This document shows, piece after piece, positions 61,548 through 64,000 of a stretch of DNA of 64,000 bases. A program made the translations under genes and the position numbers. The notes beneath the pieces were generated by a model, which did not search any database, was not told the origin of the DNA, and saw nothing but the letters and a program-made list of their open reading frames with translations. Each line of letters begins with the position of its first letter. Within the stretch, counting starts at the first letter, position 1. The stretch is from Endozoicomonas sp965261315 (GTDB taxonomy: Bacteria; Pseudomonadota; Gammaproteobacteria; Pseudomonadales; Endozoicomonadaceae): positions 1-64,000 of the forward strand of contig CBDHDM010000006.1 in assembly GCA_965261315.1 (NCBI GenBank), given 5' to 3'.

Positions 61548-63353
61548 ATGACACCTGATCCAGGTAGTTCGGTTAACTTTAATCCGCCTCTAACAAATTT
61601 TTATCCTGCAGTTTCTCCTGTGGATCCAGGCTTTCAGAGTGTTCAGCCAGTATCCCCTGTCCAAAATATGGATCCGAACTTTGACCCTGCTAAAGTTCCA
61701 GATGATCAGTTAATAGTTGGAAGGCAACCTCGTACACTGTCAGCGATCGAATGGCTGGGAGAGGCTGTTAAGAACGGCTTTGCCAGCATGATTAGAACTT
61801 TTAAGATGATGGGAATACTCTTCAGTATTTGGTGGAACGGGGCAAGTGTTGACAGTATTGAAAAAGCAGCTGCTAAATCACAAGGGGGTATTCTTGTAAA
61901 GGCTATTCAGTTTGCCTGCAGTTCACCTGAAATTGCCAAGGATATGTTTGGTGATGATCATCAGAAATTTATTGATGCCTTATCTCACGTCACCACCAGT
62001 AATAAACCAATGACAAAAGGTGAGCTTGAGCACTGCCTGAAAGAAGCTGGAATTCCATACGATCCATCTAAACTGGATGAAAGAGTTAACTTGGGTACAG
62101 GTTCAATTGGTGAAGTTAATGAGATTATTATGCAGGGAGGTGGACGACAGGTTGTAAAGGTTGTGAGCCCTTCAAGTGAAACCCGGGTGTATTCAGACTT
62201 GAAGGTTCTGAGGTTTGCTCTTGGGCTGATTTCGTTTTTCAAACCAAGTGTTCTTGGTGCCGGAACCAAACATGCTGTTTATGAATTCTTTGATAGCGTT
62301 AAGGAAGAGTTAAACTTGGTCAATGAAGCGCAGAGAACGCAGAAACAGCAATATGCATTTCAGGCTATCAATAATAAAAATCTATATAACATCCGACAAA
62401 ATGAACTTCCCCCCTGTGCAGTGCTCTTACCGACACAGGAAATTGGTATGGCCATTCCTGATCCTCATACCGGACAGGACCTCGTCAGGCTGCCCGTTAA
62501 TTACAAGGTTCCTAATGTATCTGGTGAACATGCAACACCGCGGACTTTATCCATGGACAAGGTTGACGGTGTAACCTTGAGTGAAAAGGATCAGGGTAAA
62601 CTTCGTGATATCCTTGCCCAGCTGTTTGGTTCTGCTGTTGATATGTCGTTGATTACTGATGATCATTTGAAAATATTCAGATTCTATTTAAAGAATCTTG
62701 CCTTTCAGCACTGGGCTTACTGCTATTCTCAGACCGGCTTCTTTAATGCGGATATGCATGACGGTAATGTTATGGTCGCTGTAGAAAATGGTGAGCTCTG
62801 TATTTACTTTATTGATTTGGGTAATGCTCAAAGAGTCTCCAGAGACACAGTTAAAGCCACCTATACGATTCTTGGGGCTATGGAGGCACTGCGGGATGCC
62901 GGGGATGAAAGTCAGAGAGAGCGATATGCTGATATCATCATTAATAACCTGCAGGTGATGGGAGACTATAAACCTGAAAAAGCAAACTGGGCTAAGCTCA
63001 AGCAGGACGTTAAGGCTCTAATGGCTGCAGGCACTTCTGGACCAATCGAAAAGAAAGTCATTGATTTATTCAATCTTGCCTATCCATGTCATGTCAAAAT
63101 TCCGAAAGAAATCGTGGCTCTGTTCAGAGCGAAGCTGTTGATTGATACACAGCGAGATCTAACAACAGCAGACAAGGCTGCATGGGATAGAGTTATTACT
63201 TCTCTTGTTAACATATACCAGAGTGCTGCGCCTTCAATGATGGGAGCCGCCGTTCCGTTGCCTGTGCCACCACCTTCGGCGTTTCCTCCATATCACTGTG
63301 GAGCGGGGCAATCCAATATTTATGTTCCTCCACCAATGCCAGTTTATGCTTAA
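61548..63353 (+). CDS. ABC1/UbiB-like atypical protein kinase with proline-rich ends
   Basis: A 601-residue protein. Residues about 105-470 carry the ABC1/ADCK (UbiB) order: an alpha-helical extension QGGILVKAIQFACSSPEIAKDMFGDDH, a nucleotide loop LGTGSIGEVNEI, the Lys in VVKVVSPSSE, EELNLVNEAQRT, hinge LSMDKVDGVTLS, catalytic loop GFFNADMHDGNVMV (Asp) and the metal Asp in YFIDLGNAQR. Typical UbiB has KxGQ and HADPHPGN; both are altered here. The first 70 and last 50 residues are rich in Pro, unlike UbiB, and there are no C-terminal membrane helices. Surrounding DNA is AT-rich. It may be an exported effector or a soluble kinase; neither is shown. Confidence 0.75.
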   Translation: MTPDPGSSVNFNPPLTNFYPAVSPVDPGFQSVQPVSPVQNMDPNFDPAKVPDDQLIVGRQPRTLSAIEWLGEAVKNGFASMIRTFKMMGILFSIWWNGASVDSIEKAAAKSQGGILVKAIQFACSSPEIAKDMFGDDHQKFIDALSHVTTSNKPMTKGELEHCLKEAGIPYDPSKLDERVNLGTGSIGEVNEIIMQGGGRQVVKVVSPSSETRVYSDLKVLRFALGLISFFKPSVLGAGTKHAVYEFFDSVKEELNLVNEAQRTQKQQYAFQAINNKNLYNIRQNELPPCAVLLPTQEIGMAIPDPHTGQDLVRLPVNYKVPNVSGEHATPRTLSMDKVDGVTLSEKDQGKLRDILAQLFGSAVDMSLITDDHLKIFRFYLKNLAFQHWAYCYSQTGFFNADMHDGNVMVAVENGELCIYFIDLGNAQRVSRDTVKATYTILGAMEALRDAGDESQRERYADIIINNLQVMGDYKPEKANWAKLKQDVKALMAAGTSGPIEKKVIDLFNLAYPCHVKIPKEIVALFRAKLLIDTQRDLTTADKAAWDRVITSLVNIYQSAAPSMMGAAVPLPVPPPSAFPPYHCGAGQSNIYVPPPMPVYA

Positions 63354-63400
63354 GAATTTGATAATTCTGAGCAGAAGACTGGTAAGTGATTAACGAAAGT

Positions 63401-63528
63401 TATACCCAAAGGATTTGGAGTAGCTACGCGGCGGCAAATGAGCGAAGTCCCGGTCACATAGGGATACTAAGTGACCGGGGTGGTTGAATGCAGCTAACAA
63501 AGTAGCAACTTCAAAGGCGACGGGTATA
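63401..63528. repeat. 128-bp MITE-like element with TATACCC/GGGTATA ends
   Basis: Starts TATACCCAAAGGATTTGGAG and ends CAAAGGCGACGGGTATA, with 7-bp perfect terminal inverted repeats. Internal GTCCCGGTCAC (63448-) and GTGACCGGGGT (63472-) pair to form a hairpin. The pattern is one I recall as a dispersed intergenic repeat in several marine gammaproteobacteria. A worn relative lies at 48341-48500. Confidence 0.75.
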
Positions 63529-63553
63529 TTCACTTGCCCATCCTGGGCAGGAG

Positions 63554-64000
63554 CTAACTTGAGAGTAATGCTTCAAGCTTTTTGGTCACATGATCGGGTG
63601 AAGAGGTTCTCCTGGCCATCAATGCATACATGGATGGCACCACAAACAGCGTTAACAGGCTTGAGACAGTCACCCCGGCAAAGACGACGACCCCGATTGA
63701 GAATCGGAACTCTGAACCAGCGCCCGTTGCCAGCAGCAGAGGAATGGCACCGACCACAGTGGTCAGCGCAGTCATCAGAATCGGGGCGCAGGCGCAGAGC
63801 GGAAGCTTCCACTACTGCCTCATTAAAAGCCATCCCCTGATCCCTGAGCTGGTTAATAAACTCTACTATCAGAATACCGTTCTTGGCAGAGAGCCCGATC
63901 AGCATGATCATGGCCAGCTGACTGAAGATATTCAGTGTTTCACCACTGATGTAAAGACCGAACAGGGCACCGGAAATACCCAGCGGTACGGTGAGCATAA
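63554..64000 (-). pseudogene. RND efflux pump inner membrane subunit, C-terminal end, frameshifted (runs off the right edge)
   Basis: The minus strand encodes the last helices of an AcrB/HAE1-type pump: LTVPLGISGALFGLYISGETLNIFSQLAMIMLIGLSAKNGILIVEF, NQLRDQGMAFNEAVVEASALRLRP, then, after a shift, ILMTALTTVVGAIPLLLATGAG, GVVVFAGVTVSSLLTLFVVPSMYAL. GLSAKNGILIVEF and LRP-ILMT are strong RND marks. The shift is at the run of four G (C on the coding strand) at 63783-63786; three would restore the frame. The N-terminal part is outside the window. Confidence 0.88.

Noticed and set aside
1..64000. CRISPR arrays
   Set aside because: No regularly spaced 25-40-bp repeats with unique spacers were seen; the phased repeats at 1127-1195 are too short and have no spacers of suitable length.

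Overview
The window looks like chromosome from a marine, host-associated gammaproteobacterium. The housekeeping proteins (TmcA, inosine kinase Gsk, PdxH, MetH, YccA, TusDCB, pitrilysin) are close to their Escherichia and Pseudomonas counterparts. A TMAO respiration operon, a secreted sialidase-like protein beside a sodium symporter, many IS and MITE remnants and many decayed genes point towards an Endozoicomonas-like member of the Oceanospirillales. That genus-level placement is inference from gene content only.

Layout. (1) 1-3725 is the end of an integrative island lodged in the 3' end of a tRNA-Pro(GGG) gene: edge transposase, small AlpA-type regulator operon, P4-type integrase, and a 304-bp duplication of the integrase 3' end around a transposase scrap. 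(2) 4025-16292 is core chromosome: periplasmic cyclophilin, tmcA, glutaredoxin, a Tus-like protein, pdxH, gsk, pitrilysin, a 3-hydroxyisobutyryl-CoA hydrolase-like enzyme and a frameshifted lipoprotein. (3) 16300-34180 is an accessory block ending at two tandem tRNA-Ser(TGA) genes. It starts with a truncated dGTPase and decayed toxin-antitoxin genes (higA with a higB stub, a vapBC45-like pair with a gutted toxin, a darG C-terminal piece). It continues with a five-gene type I restriction-modification operon whose hsdR is frameshifted, then a compact satellite-like element (AlpA, replication-like winged-helix proteins, DUF4224-like protein, tyrosine integrase), and a complete ISL3-family insertion with a perfect 8-bp target duplication. 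(4) 34612-48326 returns to core genes: yccA, tusDCB, a run of frameshifted genes (ptrB, qmcA, nfeD), Na/phosphate symporter, AzlCD exporter, SSF symporter and sialidase back to back, MEKHLA protein, RraA-like protein and small exported proteins. (5) 48524-57044: MATE pump with a 12-C tract upstream, metH, dCMP deaminase, Bcr/CflA pump, potassium channel. (6) 57239-61309: torE-torC-torA without torD. (7) 61548-64000: a proline-rich ABC1/UbiB-like atypical kinase, a 128-bp MITE and the C-terminal end of an RND pump with a frameshift.

How it fits together. TorC passes quinol electrons to periplasmic TorA for TMAO reduction. The symporter/sialidase pair may serve host glycan scavenging. The accessory block is a defence island in advanced decay. 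At least ten single-base frameshifts, mostly +1 and mostly in short homopolymer runs, hit otherwise well-conserved genes; either recent pseudogenisation or homopolymer sequencing error is possible and the sequence alone cannot decide. All domain calls are from reading translated sequence by eye; no database search was run.
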